Assembly (NCBI GenBank): GCA_031772625.1
Contig: CM062817.1
Span: forward strand, 946,428,327 to 946,492,326
DNA from: Pinus tabuliformis
Taxonomy: Eukaryota > Streptophyta > Pinopsida > Pinales > Pinaceae
DNA length: 64,000 nt
Reading direction: 5' to 3'
Every line of letters starts with the position of its first letter. The stretch's first letter is position 1. The notes beneath the pieces are model-generated. The model worked only from the letters and a program-made list of their open reading frames with translations, ran no database searches and had not been told where the DNA came from. This document shows, piece by piece, positions 24,161-36,576 of the stretch. The position numbers and the translations under genes were made by a program.

Positions 24161-24390
24161 ATTTACAATGGTAGTGGATTAATGTGTAATATGAATTGGC
24201 ATTGCATTTGACCAAACATGGGATTGAATCCCCATGCTTTTCTGTTAATTATAGTCCACATGTAACAAAAGGTTTGTGAGATCATAGAGTAACAAGTCTC
24301 ATCATGTAACTTGTTTAGTGACAGGTTTCATGGTATGTTGACCAAGACTCAGGTTCAATCCCCAATGGATATCAAGTTAGATTAATTTTT
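24160..24390 (+). repeat. SINE-like, tRNA-derived tandem pair
   Basis: GGTTCAATCCC (24352-24362) matches the Pol III B box. TTTAGTGACAGGT (near 24313-24325) is an A-box-like sequence about 30 bp upstream. A related unit lies 130 bp earlier, with TTTGACCAAACATGGGATTGAATCCCC (split over 24206-24232) paralleling GTTGACCAAGACTCAGGTTCAATCCCC. No tail or TSD was identified. It could be a SINE head dimer or a chance match. Confidence 0.35.
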
Positions 24391-25079
24391 ATTTTTCCAC
24401 CACAATCCCCATTTTGTCGAATACTTAAGACATTGATGGTGTATACTTTTTAGCATTGATGCCAATTTTATTTTTAATTATGTCTAACATGCCCTAAAAA
24501 GGATATTTTGTATAACAATTAGTTTTACATATGGTTTTGAATGGTTTTTAGGAGTTTCTTGGCTCATTTTATTAGCCAAATTGAATTCTAGAAGAAGCAT
24601 GGTGATGAGGGGCTTAGAAGTGGACATTTATGAAGTCATGGATAACCTTATCGATATATCCATAATGATGATAATATATGTTGTATGATTTGAGGGCTAA
24701 TATATAATGATGATAATATATGTTGTAAGATTTGTAGTGTTTTGAGTATAAGGGATAAGTAAGTTATGGGACAAGCCATATGTGACTAGATTAATGAATA
24801 GGTTGAAGTAGAGTTCTTAATAGGGCATGACTAAGCATTGGCAATAGTATGAAGGTAGCATATTATTCAATTTGAAGATTTATATTGTTTGAAGATTAGG
24901 TGGATCTAGTTTGAAAGATGTTGAAAAGAGTTTCAGAATAGGTTGAAGAAGGAGGTGGGTGCATCCACTGAGGTTGGAGCCTTAAGCAGGTTGATGCCTG
25001 CTCATAATCGAGGTTTGTGCCCTGATCAGGTTTGAATGTCGAGCATGTTGTATCTTGCTCATCATCAACATAAGCATGA
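24391..25079. other. AT-rich spacer, nothing recognised
   Basis: No coding or structured signal could be supported. A duplicated ATGATGATAATATATGTTGTA phrase occurs at about 24665 and 24707. Confidence 0.5.
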
Positions 25080-25735
25080 TTTCATTAACACCATGAACAC
25101 CATTTTGAATTGCCCTATAGTTGATGATATATTTTCTTTTGAAAACATTGATTTTAGAGTTAAAAAACTCATTATTTGTAAATTTAAGGACTTTGAAGGC
25201 TACCAAGTTGAAATTTTTAAAATGGGAGAATCTACCGTCAACTCTAATAAACACAAGATTTTTAATTTAGCAATGAATGAAGGTTTCCCTGGGCCTTGGG
25301 GCCTAATCATTATTGTACCTATCCTTAAAACTCAGAATAAATTTTTTCCTTTTAATTAAAAGATAACTATGATGAGCCACATTTTGGAAAAGTTTCATGG
25401 GCTTAGTTTGGATTATTATATTAGCCTTTTACTTCAAAGACATGGTAAAATCATTGAAGGAAAATCTAGGTTTAAGAGACACCATTCAACCATGTACCAC
25501 CTTGTTACTCTTAGCATAAATTTAGAGGAATTCCAAAGTAATAAAAGTGATCTCTTCTATTGTTTTGTTGACTTTAGAAAATATTTTCACACCATTCTTA
25601 GAACAAAGCTATGGAAGGAGCTAGAAGGGATAATGGTTCCTCTAAAGTTGAGGGTTGTTGTGACAAGGTTGTACGAGAATGAAATTGATAAAATTAGGAC
25701 TAATAAGGGTTGGTTTTAGGAACTTAAATACAATA
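25080..25735 (+). pseudogene. Non-L1 LINE reverse transcriptase, left half of a split decayed copy
   Basis: Two plus-strand reading frames align with residues of about 320-530 of the open LINE protein at 47709-50621. Matching stretches include IFSFENIDF, FEGYQVEIFKMG, KHKIFNLAMNEGFPGPW, IIIVPILKT, SRFKRHHSTMYHLVTLS, FYCFVDFRKYFHTI and RLYENEIDKIRTNKGW. The copy is 5'-truncated at about 25080, has a frame break near 25360, and ends where a Copia element is inserted after the TSD CAATA (25731-25735). It continues at 36577. Confidence 0.9.
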
Positions 25736-26620
25736 TGTAGAAAATCCTATAGATTCACAAGCTCATGCAATGTTCTAAAGCACAGGACAAGAATCTACTC
25801 CTACTTTCAAGCAATGAAAGTGAATAGATCGATGAAAACAATATGAATAAGAAGAAGATAAATCAATAGCACATAACACAAGATGTACCTAGGGAAATCC
25901 ACTACTCAAAACCCCACTATTTGTATTGCATATATCATAAATATGAGTGAAAATACAAAGCTTGTTCTCACTAGAACAATTTGGCACAAGTACGCTCAAC
26001 TCTCTCAACTCATAAGCTAGCTTAAGCTAAATCCTTAGCCTATTCAGAATCTCTCTAAGCCCCCAATCTCTTGTGTAATTCCTAGGATGAATAGCTTGTA
26101 TTTAAAGGGAATTCATGCTTCCAAAAAAGTGCAATCCAAACATAGGATTTATCTCTTGTGCATGCATGATATTTACACTCTAGTAAATAATACAATTGAT
26201 ATTACATTGTCCCTACACTCTAGTCTCAATTGGGTCTTTCTCAGAATCGACATGCATGAGTTTTTGATGAGGTAATCTTCAGTTATCTGGAGTATCACTA
26301 GTGGATGCACTAGTGCACCAACTGACTGTTAGTGTTCTATTAGTTCCTTAAACAGTTTGGAACTAATTTAACTAACCATAACTCAGTAAACTAAGTGATC
26401 TAATTTCCAACTCAATTTAATCTCATACTGGACTGCTAAAACTTAGGGAGAACATATACACGACTACAAAAATACTTCCAAATCGAACTTCTAGGCTACT
26501 TAAGTTAATTAAAATTAAATAACTATTTAAAAGTTTCTATGAGAATACAATTTCGATTCTAATTTTCAGTTTAACTCAAGGGCAAATTAAGCTAGAATTT
26601 CATTTTTCAATTTCTCAATA
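25736..26620 (-). repeat. 3' LTR of the minus-strand Copia element (885 bp)
   Basis: Begins TGTAGAAAATCC on the plus strand and ends TTTCTCAATA. It matches 35687-36571 throughout (for example TTGATTCACAAG-like, CTCAACTCTCTCA, CACTAGTGGATGCACTAGTG) with numerous substitutions. Confidence 0.92.
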
Positions 26621-26634
26621 CTCCCTCTCAATAA
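26621..26634 (-). promoter_or_regulatory. Polypurine tract
   Basis: On the minus strand this reads TTATTGAGAGGGAG immediately before the LTR, the plus-strand primer tract expected at a Copia 3' end. Confidence 0.75.
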
Positions 26635-26639
26635 TAAAG

Positions 26640-29600
26640 GGATTATCAACTACCCCAATCCTGTCTCTGTGAAACTCAAATTTACATCTTGACAATGCCT
26701 TTGTCAAAATGTCAACATCTTTCTTCTCCATGGGAATCTACTCTAACAACATAATCTACCTCAATACACAATCCTCGAGATGATGATATCGGATATCAAT
26801 ATCCTTGGACCAGTCATGAAAAATTAGATTTTTAGAGAGTTTGATACAAATCTGATTATCACAGTAAATAATAGTTGGATCCATCTGTTGACCAAAGAAA
26901 CCAGCCAAGATCTTCCTCATTCAGATGGCATCACATGTTGCCTGACTCGCAACCATGTACTCTTCCTCTATCAAACTGAGTGCAACCGATCTCTATTTCC
27001 TATTGTACTAAGAAACTTCTGCTAACCTAATACTGAAGATCCCTCCTAATGTGATCTTCCTGTTGGATGGACTCCGTGCCAAATCTGCATCGGTGAAACC
27101 ATGACGCTTCACTCCCTCTACCTATTTGTACCATAATCCATACGAATAAGGGCCCCTGAGGTATCTTAACACATGATTTTTCGCCTTCCAATACAACTTG
27201 GTAGGCCTAACTATCGCTTGACTAGGTTGGTTAACTGCAGAGCACATATCTGGTCATGTGTTCACCAAGTATGAGAATGAACCCACAAACTCCCTATGAA
27301 CAACAGATCCACTACCTCCCCTGAAGTATCATCCTCCTTCCTCCAGTTACATGCTAGAGGAGTCTCCATGGGTTTGTTGCTCTCCATGTGGAATCTCCTG
27401 AGTATCTCGTTGGCATACTTTCCCTGATACACAAAGAACTCCCCACCTTTGTGCCATACCTTGATTCCAAGAAAGTAATGCATGAGACCCATTTCCTTCA
27501 TCTCAAACTCTCTTGAAAGGTCCTCCTTGCAATACTTGATCAATTAATCATCACCTATCAGTATGAGATCATCAATATAAAGTACAATGATCAACAGTTT
27601 ACCTTCCACCACTATGTGGTATAGGTTTGCATCTGCTTCAATCTTCGTGAATTCCAACCCAGTGAAGAAACTATCTATCCTAGTGTACCAGGCACGACGT
27701 GCTTGCTTCAGCCCATACAACTCTCTCTTCAGCCGACACACATGTGACTCATGGTCAAAGGTCTCTAAACCTTCAGGCTACTCTATGTACACCTCTTCCT
27801 TAATCATTCCATTAAGGAAGGTTGTCTTCACATCCATTTGATGTATCTTCCAACCGATCTGTGTTGATAGATCCAATATAGATCTTATTGACGAGTACTT
27901 TGCAACAGGAGCAAAGGTATCATCATAGTCAATCCCCTCTACTTGTCAAAATTCATGGGACACAAAACTAACCTTATTCTTATCCAAACTACCATCTGCA
28001 GCTTTCTTTACCTTGTAAAGCCAATAGGAGCTCACCATTGACATGTCCTTCAATCTCGGGACCACATCCCAAACACTGTTACAAACTATGGGGTCATAGT
28101 CATCCACCATGGAATTAACCCAAAACAGTTGTTGCACTACTTCCTTAAAGGAAGAGGTTTCGTCACAATAAATTCACCCATAAGAGCCATGTATCTAGTG
28201 TACCTCTCATGTGACCTCCTCTACCTACGTTGAGAAGTGGGTGCTCCAACATTCTCCTGTGCATCATACGACAATCTTTCAACCTCTCTAGTGCACTTTC
28301 TTCCCTCTCTAGAAGGGTTTGCCTGAGTCAATGTATCCACTCCTGGATCCTTTGCATGTGGCTACCCCACATCAATATGAGGCTCCTCAATCTTAGGAGC
28401 TAAAATCTCTTCATCTGCATGTAGCTAAAGCTCCCTCTCAAGGGAAACTCACATGGCCTTCTCCTCATCGAATCTGACATCCCTGCAAACCACTCTCATC
28501 CTGTTGTTTGATAAGTAGAATCGATAGTTATGAGGTGTATCAGTGTACCCTACAAATATCCCTAACTATGCTATCAACTCAAGCTTCTTCTATGCATCTT
28601 TGGTCACATGGAAATATATCGATGACCCAAAAACCTGAAGTGACCAACATCTGGCCTCTTATCGGAATAAGCCTCCTCTGGTTTCTTCGTCTTAAGTATC
28701 CGATGTGCACTAGGGTTATGAACATAAACCATTTTGTTGCATTCCTCAGCCCACAATTGTAGTGGTAGGCCCTAATCATGCAAAATCGCCCTCACTGCCC
28801 CTACTATGCTTATGTTCTTCCTCTCAGCCACCCCATTCTACTGAGTGCTATGGGCTGTCATCAACTCCTATTTAATCCCTTCCAATACAAAAAAGTTCTT
28901 AAACTCATTTGTGACATACTCAGCACCATTATCACTACATAGAGTTTTAACCTTCTTGCCTGACTCTTTCTCCAACAATGCTTTAAACTCACAAAACTTT
29001 GTGAAATTTTGATCATTTGTCTGCATGAAAAATATCCAACATTTTTGAGAAAAGTAATCAAAAAATATAACATAATACCTGTGTTTGGTCATGGATGTTG
29101 TCAAGAATAGTCTACCCACATCTAAATGGACTCTCTCTAGAATAGCCTCTGCTCGACTGTCTCTATTGTGAAAGGAAGACTTGGTGTATTTTCCCAAAGT
29201 ACAACCCATGCATATATCAACTTGCTCAAGCGTACCTTTAGGAAGAGAGGTAGAGATCTGATGCAATATCTTCAAAGCCCTATGAAGCAAGTGGCCCAAT
29301 TGTCTGTGCCACAATTTGCCAATGTCTCAGCTCTACACCATTTTTTCTTTTGTGCTTAAAGAAACACACTCGTCTACCTCTAGCTTATAGATATTCTTCA
29401 GCAGAATCCCTATCTTCTTTACTTGACCCATGGCTATGTGTTGAAGGAACACCTTTCCTTTTGAGAAGATCACATCATAGCCTATATCCTCAAGTATGGA
29501 AACATATACCAAGTTCTTCTTCAGCTCGGGAACATAGATAACATTCTTCAGGGCGAGTGTACCCACATCCTCCCTCTGAAAAGTAATCTTGCCCAATCTA

Positions 29601-30400
29601 ATAACAATATACTTCCCGTTGTCACCGATCTCTATATGCATATGGAGATATTTTGCCTCCAAGTATCTGAATAACTCTTTGTATCCAGTCATGTGGAATG
29701 AATCTCCACTATCTAAGTACTATACAATTCCCATCATTGATGAAACCATGCATGCAATGAGGAAAAAGTTCAATTTGAATTGAGAGGCCAAAGCCTCACC
29801 CATCGCTCGTCCCAAGGACTTCTTCTTGGACTTCTATAGTGGACAATGCGTAGAAAAATGGCCCAACTCATGATAATGAAAGCACTTAACTTTTCCCATG
29901 TCTTTCTTCTTATCTCCATGATAAGAATCTGATTTGGAATGGGAATCTTTCCCTTTCCCCTTCTTTGCCTTAATCGCTAAGGCATAATTCTCTTCATCAT
30001 CAGTCTTTGATGAAGATCCATCCCTGGTGTTCCTCATGATCTCCTCCTACATCAAATCCAACCACAGTCATTCCCAATTTGACAGCTTCTCCTGCCCATT
30101 CAGAAAGTCCTGATAACTATGCCAACTCTTTGGGAGTCCTTGAAGAGAAATACTCACCATATCATCCTCAAAAAATGTGATTCCAACACTTATAAGTTCA
30201 ATATGACACTGAGTTAACTTGGTCAAGTATTTTGGAATCATCTCGCCTTTATCCATTTTGATTTTTTGAAGTTTATCCTTCAGTGCCAATTTCCTTTGGT
30301 CATTGTTGTTTTGATACAAGTTTGTCAATGTTTTCCACATAACGTTAGTGCCTGTCAGTCCTTCCAATCACCAGTAATCAAATGTGCTATTTCAAAGTTT
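26640..30400 (-). pseudogene. Copia Gag-Pol polyprotein (gag C-terminus, PR, INT, RT, RNase H)
   Basis: Reading right to left: gag helical region (30367-30068, LTKLTQCHIELISVG) and zinc knuckle CFHYHELGHFSTHC with one Cys changed (about 29885-29845). The protease tail YVPELKKNLVYVSILED (about 29545-29495) is next. Integrase follows with the HHCC domain (WHRQLGHLLHRAL to CMGCTLGKY) and an Asp-bearing LCSDNGAEYV (28925). RT is at 28000-27262 with DVKTTFLNG, LYGLKQARRAWY and the catalytic VLYIDDLIL (about 27580). RNase H lies at 27250-26650, ending DILTKAL. Order gag-PR-INT-RT-RH is diagnostic of Ty1/Copia, and sequence style is TNT1-94-like. Many stops make it inactive. Confidence 0.92.
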
Positions 30401-30401
30401 T

Positions 30402-33373
30402 TGTTAGGGTCCTAGGTCAAGTTTCTTATGGTTTCAGTAGGTCTTCAAATAAAAAAAATTGATCATTGGTTGGTGTGTCTAGGTCAATGCAACTCCCTTC
30501 AACATTCATGGTTATCATTATTTATCACGGTCATGTCATTTTTCAAGTGTTACAGGTCATGGATCAGTTAAATAATCCTATAGGGATTGGTCTAGGTCAA
30601 CACTTGTAATAGTCATCATTATGTAAGTTTTAATCTTAAAAAAGGCCATGTTTATGGTCTTGAGTCCACACATAAGGGAGTTAGCATATTAGGATGCATG
30701 TGAAATAAAGGTAAAGGTACTACTTCAACTTATAAAATTATTATTGCAAAACGCTTCAATTTGGTTTCAAAATGGAGGATGATGTCATGCCATGACATAT
30801 ACAAAAGGTGAAATTTACTCTTATAAAGACCATACAAGCATTTATATTGCTCATTCCATTGGCATTGAGCACTAACACATCAACAAAGGTCATCCAATCA
30901 CGTTCAACACTAAATTGCAGCTTCAAAAGGTGTTTTCTATAGTCTGCTACATTTTCACTCCCAGAAGCAAGGATTTCATCTGCAAGGGTTTTTTGGGGCT
31001 AGTAAAGGTTTCATCAGCTGATTGATAGGTTAGTTGAAGCTATTTCCATCTTCTTTCATCAATTTTTTTCATCGTTTCAGTGGTCCAAACCTCCCATAGT
31101 CTCCACACTGCATTTTGGTGGGTGAAGCTCCATATTCCGAAATTGCAAACAATTTCTTAGTTCCTTAGCTATCCTACCATTCCTCATACGCAAATACACT
31201 CCCCACAACCTTCATTACCCTTCCTCACTCATTTCCCTAACCCCTAGGCCTAACCCTAGTCTCCATGCTAGATTTTTGGCCATTTTCGGGTTAAGAAACT
31301 GTTTAAATTCCCTACAGAAATCCCTTCACTATTTTCATCATTTTTCACCTCCCTAAACTTCGTAACACGTCTCCATACCTCCCCATTTTTTCTTACCCAC
31401 ATATATCTTCCCTAACCCCTTCATTCCATCACCTAAATATACTAATCCCAATCCCCTGCTCCCTCTAAAAAAACTTTGTTTTCCCATCCTTGTGGTTGGG
31501 TTTTTTGCTTTCCAGTTGTGAATAATGGAGGAAGGAAAGAAACCATACAACCAAGGAGACCTAGAACCAAGGGCATGAAGAGGAAAAGACACCAAATGAG
31601 TGAGACATCTACATCTTTGGAGTAGCAAGACATTAACAAATCCATTGAACAAGATTTTGAGAAAAATAGGGTGTATTGGCTAGATAAATTTAATTTCCAC
31701 TTGGAGAAGTCCCTTAAAAGGGCCAACAGGGCCACCAAATTACAAAGGCACATGGCTAGACATTATTAAACCAAAATCATGGTTTCCCAAATCAGAATTC
31801 AAAACTTGAAGAGAGAACTAAGGGAAACCCTAATTCAGCAAAACAAGGGGGAAAATCTTGAGTTGTTGGCTGAGGCTTCACTCACAGATTTAAGAATTTT
31901 TACCTAGCTCCAAGGAACAAATTTCAAACAATTTGAACATATTTTGGAATTTTTGAAGATTTTGGGCATTTTAGAAATTTTATACAGTTTTTGGGCAGAA
32001 AAGGTATTGTGTCTCATGCTACGCTTTTGCTGGAGGCAACCAAATCACGAAAATTTTGCATTTTTGGATTCCTTATGACCTGCACATTGAATTTATGTAA
32101 CCAAATATCCATGTTAGCAATTTTTTTCTGGATCAAAAATTAAAAAAAGTACCCAAAAAACACTTTTCTGCCATGTTTTTCAGAGGCATGCTACGTTTTT
32201 TGAGTAGCTATGGGAGAAATGTTTTTTGGAGGTCTAGAAGCAATATTTTTCAGTGGTTGAAGATTCTATGGTGTAGTAGACAGGCATCGATTTCTCTAGC
32301 ATTTTTCAGATCTTTACTTGTAGCTTTGAAACCCCTATAAAAGTCACTTACAAGTAGCACGTTATATTTTCTCCAGGCATGCTACTGTTTTAGGAAATTC
32401 ACTATATTTTTTCTTGGAACTCATTTTTCTCAGTTTTCTTAGTCCAGTTTGACTTTCGCTGATGTAATTTGTCATTTTAGGGGTTGTGATGATGCATTGA
32501 GGTGTAATTATGTTTGTCAAAGTAAAACTTAAGTAGATTCATGCTTGTATAGGTTCTTATGGTCAAATGAATCAGTTTTGCACCAAATTAGGAGTTGGTT
32601 TCTAACCTCCCTAGTCTTAGGTATGGTTGGAGATATTCTTGTAAGCAGTTCCTTGAATGTTGGATTTGACCCCTAAGAGGGGGAAATTGATAATTTGATA
32701 TATATGTAACCCAATCTAAGTTAGAGAAAGGGTTGAACATCATAGAGTGGAACTCTTGTAGCTTGTACTTCAACATTTTTTACAGAAAATCAAAGGATAG
32801 TTGCAGTTATTATTCAAGAATTCTTGTGTTGTGAGTTTTTGATAATGTTTTCTCTCTATTATAGTTTTATATGAATGATATATAAGTGTCTTTTCCATAT
32901 CTTCCTTCTTCAGTGATTTTCCTAAGAGGTTTTAAGCAGAATTCTTTTAATTAAGCTCTATTATGGTTATGAATATCATTTTGTGTACTTAGTCTTTTGA
33001 TAAATGAATTCATGCTTGCCATGCTCATTTTGAATCTTTTCTTTTCCACCCTACACTACATCGACAAAACCCCAAAGTATCACAAGGGCATACCTACTCT
33101 GCTCTTTTATATCTCTTGCAACTAAAACCTTTGATATTTTGACTTAGCTCCTTGATTTTCACTCTTGATCTAGCAAAATCCTAAATTTAGAAACCCTAGA
33201 GTTCAACATACCTAACCTAATATATTTTTCCCACTCCAGACATATTTCGCTATGAGCTTTATAGAGAGAGCCCTCTCTGGTTTAACAGGGCTAGCTGTTG
33301 AACCCTAAGTGGTTTGAGGTTACCTCTATTGATCTCCTTTCTTAGCCTTGGGATATTGTGGAGGATAATATTA
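30402..33373 (+). repeat. Probable long Gypsy LTR (about 3 kb) nested in the Copia element
   Basis: Copia gag coding stops being recognisable near 30400, where TGTTAGGGTCCTAGG begins. A TGGCGCC-type primer site at 33374 marks the right edge of an LTR. The interval has no convincing gene; short minus-strand frames at 31353-31753 have no family features. LTRs of 1.5-5 kb are known in Tat/Ogre and Athila-type plant Gypsy elements. No second LTR copy is present, so the left limit is inferred. Confidence 0.5.
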
Positions 33374-33392
33374 TGGCGCCATTATCAGGGAA
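33374..33392 (+). promoter_or_regulatory. Gypsy primer binding site
   Basis: TGGCGCCATTATCAGGGAA closely resembles TGGCGCCGTTGCCGGGGA, the primer site typical of Athila/Tat-type plant Gypsy elements. It sets plus orientation for the gag that follows. Confidence 0.75.
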
Positions 33393-33849
33393 TGCAAGAT
33401 CATATCTTCCCTCAAAAAGAAATGAAAAGGATAAGATCTGATTGTTGATGGTGGACAATGGTCAAACACAGGAAGGTTGAAATCATTCACTTGATGACTC
33501 CAAATTAGTTTCAAATTTAATTCAAAGACTCCACTAGAGGATGAACCTTACCAACAGAAAAATGAAAAGGCAATATGGGAAGATCAAGTATTCAAGTTGG
33601 AATTTCATCCAAGATATAATATGCTTTATTGTAAATTATTTCTTCTATTTTCCTAAGAATGTCAAGAAGCTTTTGCAAACTATACTATATTCGAGAAAAT
33701 ATCACAAACCTGCATTTGACTTCTTTCCTTTGAATATTGTGAATAAAAATTTTGCTCTTGGCTAAGATCCTTTTTCTAAATCTTACGATGATCATCTTCA
33801 ACTTGATGAGCCTCAAGAGATCAATATTAATCCTATAGCTTCTATACAT

Positions 33850-35130
33850 ACTCTTACACCTTATAAAATGCCAAACAAATACAAGCCACTCATCTTACCT
33901 CATATACTCCATGATTTCCCTGAAAAATATTACAAATATCTTCGCACGTTTGATGGAGAATATGGTAATATCACTGTTGAAAAACACATTCAGAATTTTG
34001 AAGATCTTCTTGACCTTTTTGAGGTTGAAGAAGATGATGTCAGTATAGGGATCTTTTCTTTATCTTTGCAAGGTGAAGCTAAGAAATGGTTCAAAAACTT
34101 GCTAACTGCAAGAATTCTCGATTTCTATTAGTTTACGAAAGTATTGCTTAATAAATGGGTGATCAAGAGTAATCCTTTTCTAATTTTAAAAGAATTTCAT
34201 TTGAAAATACAACCAGGAGAAACAGTGCAATACTTTTTAGCAAGGTTCAATAAAGTAAACCATTCAATGCCTACGATATAAAACCGCCTCTTGGTTTAGC
34301 TATCTTACACTACCCAAATGTCTTTGATATGGAAATGGAGTTTTAATTGAGAGAAAGGAACACTATGACACTTGGATAAATGCAAGATAATGCAATAGTT
34401 GTGGAAGCTAATCCATTGGTCAAAAGGTCAAAGTTGAAGGTACCAGAGAGGGAGAATATAGAAGAAGAACACTTGACATCTTCAGAAGTGAATCTCGACA
34501 TTTTGGTAAGAATAATGGAAGAAATGATGTGAAAGATCACCATGAGAGATGAAATTACTATTAAAAAACACCATGTCCCACTTATTGAAGAAGAAGGATA
34601 GGTTGCTAACCCTAACCATTTTGTTGCTAATCCCAGTTATCGAAGATCAGAAAATAATTATTTTATGTATTCATTTATGTACAGTCATGAAAATCGATTT
34701 GTAGATCAACCCATGGAGAAGCAATCCGCTGATCTAATGTGTATGCTTTATGTCATTCCTTATAATGATTAGTTACCCAAGTATGATAAATATGAGGATA
34801 ATTATGTTGTTGAAATAGAGGCTGAATCTTCAAGGCAATCAATGACACATTTTTGTGAGGAAGAAGTTTAGTTACAACAACTCAATTATAGCACTTAGCC
34901 TATACATATTAGCTATGAAAGAAATGAAGAAAGTGAAAAAAAAATTCAAAGCAGATGAAAGGTCTTTGCCTTTATGTTTTACTTCATTTCAATTATCGAG
35001 GGAAAACTTTCCTAAGATGAGAAATCAACACTCTTTCAGTTTTTATGTTGAGCATGAAGAAGACAATGAACTTTTTTATGAAGACTCTTTATCCTTATGT
35101 TTCTACTCATTTGAAAAAATAAGATAAAAT
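33850..35130 (+). pseudogene. Ty3/Gypsy gag, decayed
   Basis: FDGEYGNITVEKHIQNFED (near 33950-34008) followed by SLSLQGEAKKWFKNL (34060-34104) is the retrotransposon Gag capsid pattern of plant Gypsy elements. A -KEFHLKIQPGETVQYFLARFNKVN stretch follows (34190-34260). Downstream (34380-35130) is a Glu-rich, Leu-rich region with stops and repeated SLPLCFTSF / SLSLCFYSF phrases (34965-35115). No RT or integrase was found before Copia leader sequence reappears near 35500, so the element is truncated on its 3' side. Confidence 0.8.
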
Positions 35131-35674
35131 TATAAGCAAGTAGGTAAATGAGTTGTAAATAACATAAATGGGAAGCCTTCTCATGAATTAGTTGAGAAGG
35201 TCACTTGTGATATGCAAGCTTATTTCACTCCAGAATCCTAGCCATTAAGTTACATTGAGTTTCAAATCACATATGGAAGTTTAGAATCTGAAACGTATTG
35301 TGAATTGATGCAGGATAACAAATAGCATATGGAGTTTCCTTGCCATGGAGACTTGAGACAATGTGGTCTCAAACTCCCTCAAGGATTATCCACCTCGCCT
35401 TCACCACACACTTCTTCCATTCGACTAGATTTTGTGCATCCGATGTTGTTCACTTAGGAATTTATTGATCAATGAATTCATTCAAACCTTTATACTCTAG
35501 CACAACCTCCATTCCGTCCCTCCAGGATATAAAATTTTAGCTGCCTTGCAAGGCATCTTGAGCCACAAACTATAGAATTCCATTTGCCGATCCTGAAGTA
35601 TGTATTGCAAATTTGAACTTCACCTATAACCCAAAATTCAAAACTTCAAAATCCCCTCTAATATATTGAATTAA
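35131..35674. other. Gypsy/Copia junction and Copia leader
   Basis: No intact gene. From about 35500 rightwards the sequence should be the untranslated leader or start of the minus-strand Copia element. The exact right end of the Gypsy fragment could not be placed and no TSD was recognised. Confidence 0.4.
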
Positions 35675-35686
35675 GCTCCAATACCA
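35675..35686 (-). promoter_or_regulatory. Copia primer binding site
   Basis: On the minus strand this reads TGGTATTGGAGC, immediately after the right-hand LTR. It is a two-base variant of the tRNA-iMet site TGGTATCAGAGC and confirms minus orientation. Confidence 0.85.
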
Positions 35687-36571
35687 TGTAGAAAATTTTG
35701 TTGATTCACAAGATCAAGCAATATACTAAAGCATAGGACAAGAATCTACTTCTACTTTAAACCGACAAAAGCCAATAGATAGATGAAAATAATATGAAGA
35801 AGGAGAAGATAAATCAATGGAACAAAACACAAGATGTATCTAGGGAAAGGAACTACTCAAAACCCCGCTATTTGTGTTTCATATATTGGAAATATGAGTG
35901 AAGATACAAATCTTATTCTCACTAGAATAATTCCTCACAAGTATGCTCAACTCTCTCAGCTCACAAGCTAGCTCAAGCCAAATCCTTAGCCTATTCAGTA
36001 GCTCTATAAGGCCCTAATATCTTGCGTAATTCCTGGGATGAATAACCAGTATTTAAAGGGAATTCATGCTTCCAAAACTGCGCAATCTAAACATAGGATC
36101 AATCTCTAATGCATGCATGATATTTACACTACAGTAAATAATACAACTGATAGTACACTGTCCCTAGACTCTAGTCTCAACTAGGTCTTTATCAGAATCA
36201 ACATGCATGAGTTTCTGATGAGGGAATCTTCAGTTAACTCAAGTCGCACTAGTGGATGCACTAGTGCGCCAATTAACTGTTAGTTCTCTATTAGTTCCTC
36301 GAACAATTTGGAACTAATTTAACTGAACTTAACTCTATAAACTGAGTGATCTAATTTCCAACTCAAATTAAAGTCATACTGGACCCCTAAAACTTAGGGA
36401 GAACATATATATGACCACAGAAAGACTTCCAACTTGAAATTACTAAGCTAATTAAGTTAATTAAACTTAATTATCTATTTAGAAGTTTCTATGAGAATAG
36501 AATTTGATTTTAATTCTCATTTTAATTCAAGGACAAAGTAAACTGAAATTTCTTATTGCCTTTTCTCAATA
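35687..36571 (-). repeat. 5' LTR of the minus-strand Copia element (885 bp)
   Basis: Direct repeat of 25736-26620 and of identical length; starts TGTAGAAAATTTTG and ends TTTTCTCAATA on the plus strand. Followed by TSD CAATA at 36572-36576. Confidence 0.92.
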
Positions 36572-36576
36572 CAATA

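Larger units (their letters stand above)
25736..36571 (-). mobile_element. Ty1/Copia LTR retrotransposon (TNT1-94-like Pol) inserted in the LINE
   Basis: Two 885-bp direct LTRs (25736-26620 and 35687-36571) are flanked by a perfect 5-bp TSD, CAATA, at 25731-25735 and 36572-36576. Removing the element restores the LINE reading through NIG-NQG-PLSPTLF. Orientation is minus: the primer site adjoins the right LTR, the polypurine tract adjoins the left LTR, and gag to RNase H run right to left. ATA next to the TTTCTCA end makes the exact LTR tip ambiguous by three bases; an 8-bp ATACAATA repeat is the alternative TSD reading. The gag N-terminal region is interrupted by Gypsy sequence. Confidence 0.92.

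Noticed and set aside
31353-31753. Overlapping minus-strand ORFs of 99 and 103 codons
   Set aside because: No family features; they lie inside the probable Gypsy LTR and overlap each other in different frames.
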